Below, one piece after another: positions 4,722 to 5,362 of a stretch of DNA of 5,362 nt. Source of the DNA: Bifidobacteriaceae bacterium (GTDB taxonomy: Bacteria; Actinomycetota; Actinomycetes; Actinomycetales; WQXJ01). Where the stretch lies: NCBI GenBank assembly GCA_031278075.1, contig JAITLE010000188.1, positions 1-5,362 of the forward strand, written 5' to 3'. The notes under the pieces are model-generated. The model was not told where the DNA came from and made no database searches. It was given only the letters and a program-made list of their open reading frames with translations. Position 1 is the stretch's first letter; the number at the start of each line of letters is the position of its first letter. A program made the translations under genes and the position numbers.

Positions 4722-5362
4722 TCAAGCGACCAGCTCCGCCACCGCCAAGGTCTTGCGGCCGCGGCGCAGCAACGCGAACCGGCCATATAAGAAGTCCTCC
4801 CTGGTCAGCAGGGCGTTCGGATCGACCACCGGCACGTTGTTGACTTGGACGCCGCCGGACTGGATGGTCCGTCGCGCCGCGCCCCGCGACCGTTCCAGGC
4901 CGCTCGCGGTCAAAGCCCCGACCAGCGACCAGTCCTCCACCGGCGGCCCGACCTTGGCGCGCGGCAGCCCCGCCACCGCGTCCTCCAAGACGCCCGACGA
5001 GATGTCCGCGAGGGAGGCGGCGCCGAAAAGGGCGCGAGCGGCATCGTGCGCCTGGCGGGCCGCCGTCTCGCCGTGCACCATCGCGGTGACGTCCCACGCG
5101 AGGGCCTTCTGCGCGGCGCGGTCCTGGGGGCGTTCGAGGCTGGACGCGCGCAATTCCGCGATCGCCTCTGTGGAACGATGCGTGAAAACCGCCAGATAAC
5201 CCGGGGCGTCGCGATCGTCCTGGTTGAGCCAGAACTGGTAGAAAGCGTAAGGCGTGGTCATCGCCGGGTCGAGCCACACCGTGCCGGACTCGGTCTTGCC
5301 GAACTTTGTGCCGTCCGCCTTGGTGATCAAAGGAGTCGTGAAGGCGTGCGCTTTGTTCGCGT
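4722..5362 (-). CDS. tyrS: Tyrosyl-tRNA synthetase, C-terminal part (5' end outside window)
   Basis: About 212 residues are visible, the C-terminal half of a class I TyrRS (usually ~420 aa), the cytoplasmic enzyme that charges tRNA-Tyr with tyrosine. The fragment opens ANKAHAFTTPLITKADGTKFGKT, and KFGKT (visible residues 19-23, positions 5306-5292) is the bacterial TyrRS form of the KMSKS ATP-binding loop. It is followed by the typical ESGTVWLDP and PYAFYQFWLNQDDRD. The helical anticodon-arm region follows, then a C-terminal S4-like RNA-binding domain (visible residues ~153-200) with ARRTIQSGGVQVNN. The HIGH motif and the Rossmann-fold N-terminus lie beyond the right edge. The first ATG-like codon of the visible frame is a TTG for an internal Leu, so there is no start here. 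The TGA at 4724-4722 is 37 nt from gcvT, so the gcv genes could be co-transcribed with tyrS. The frame is intact to the stop. Confidence 0.96.
   Translation of the reverse strand, partial: ANKAHAFTTPLITKADGTKFGKTESGTVWLDPAMTTPYAFYQFWLNQDDRDAPGYLAVFTHRSTEAIAELRASSLERPQDRAAQKALAWDVTAMVHGETAARQAHDAARALFGAASLADISSGVLEDAVAGLPRAKVGPPVEDWSLVGALTASGLERSRGAARRTIQSGGVQVNNVPVVDPNALLTREDFLYGRFALLRRGRKTLAVAELVA

Noticed and set aside
4697..4725. Promoter for gcvT using TTGACC (4725-4720), which overlaps the tyrS stop
   Set aside because: At 16-19 bp spacing the downstream hexamers are CGTTGG, GTTGGT or similar, with no match to a -10; the nearest TACGGT is 23 bp away.
5039..5050. 12-nt sequence CGGCATCGTGCG shared between tyrS and the gcvP linker repeat (1819-1830)
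   Set aside because: A single short match with unrelated flanks is expected by chance in GC-rich DNA of this length.

Overview
The window is a high-GC, coding-dense stretch in which every recognised gene lies on the minus strand. In transcription order (right to left) it holds the 3' half of a tyrosyl-tRNA synthetase gene (tyrS), the three glycine-specific genes of the glycine cleavage system (gcvT, gcvH, gcvP), then an rRNA promoter, an rRNA leader and the first ~24 nt of a 16S rRNA gene that runs off the left edge. The strong GC bias, the GcvP sequence style, the TTGACC-17 bp-TAATGT rRNA promoter and the leader element resembling TTGAGAACTCAACAGTGTGC all point to an actinobacterium (Actinomycetota). 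I cannot place it in an order or genus from this window.

Layout. Positions 5362-4722 encode the last ~212 residues of TyrRS, including the KFGKT signature and the C-terminal S4 RNA-binding domain. After 37 nt comes gcvT (4684-3590), which overlaps gcvH (3593-3213) in an ATGA stop/start. gcvP (3205-266) follows 7 nt after gcvH. The T, H and P genes are therefore a tight translationally linked cluster. GcvP decarboxylates glycine, GcvH carries the aminomethyl group on its lipoyl-lysine, and GcvT transfers the one-carbon unit to tetrahydrofolate and releases ammonia. The fourth component, lipoamide dehydrogenase (L-protein), is not here, as is common.

Positions 265-25 are the only non-coding block. 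They hold the rRNA promoter, whose -35 starts 40 nt after the gcvP stop, and a ~165-nt leader that is AT-rich in its 16S-proximal half. The leader contains a perfect 8-bp hairpin, an actinobacterial-type conserved antitermination/processing element with a boxA-like core, and a second hairpin near the 16S start.

Nothing here looks like a new biological system. The points worth a second look are local: the placement of gcvTHP directly against an rRNA promoter with no visible terminator, the absence of a glycine riboswitch and of a clear ribosome binding site before gcvT (with a possible leaderless start), a 13-bp perfect inverted repeat in the GcvP interdomain linker, a Gly/Pro-rich insertion near the GcvP C-terminus, and a strong 9-bp tetraloop hairpin inside gcvT.
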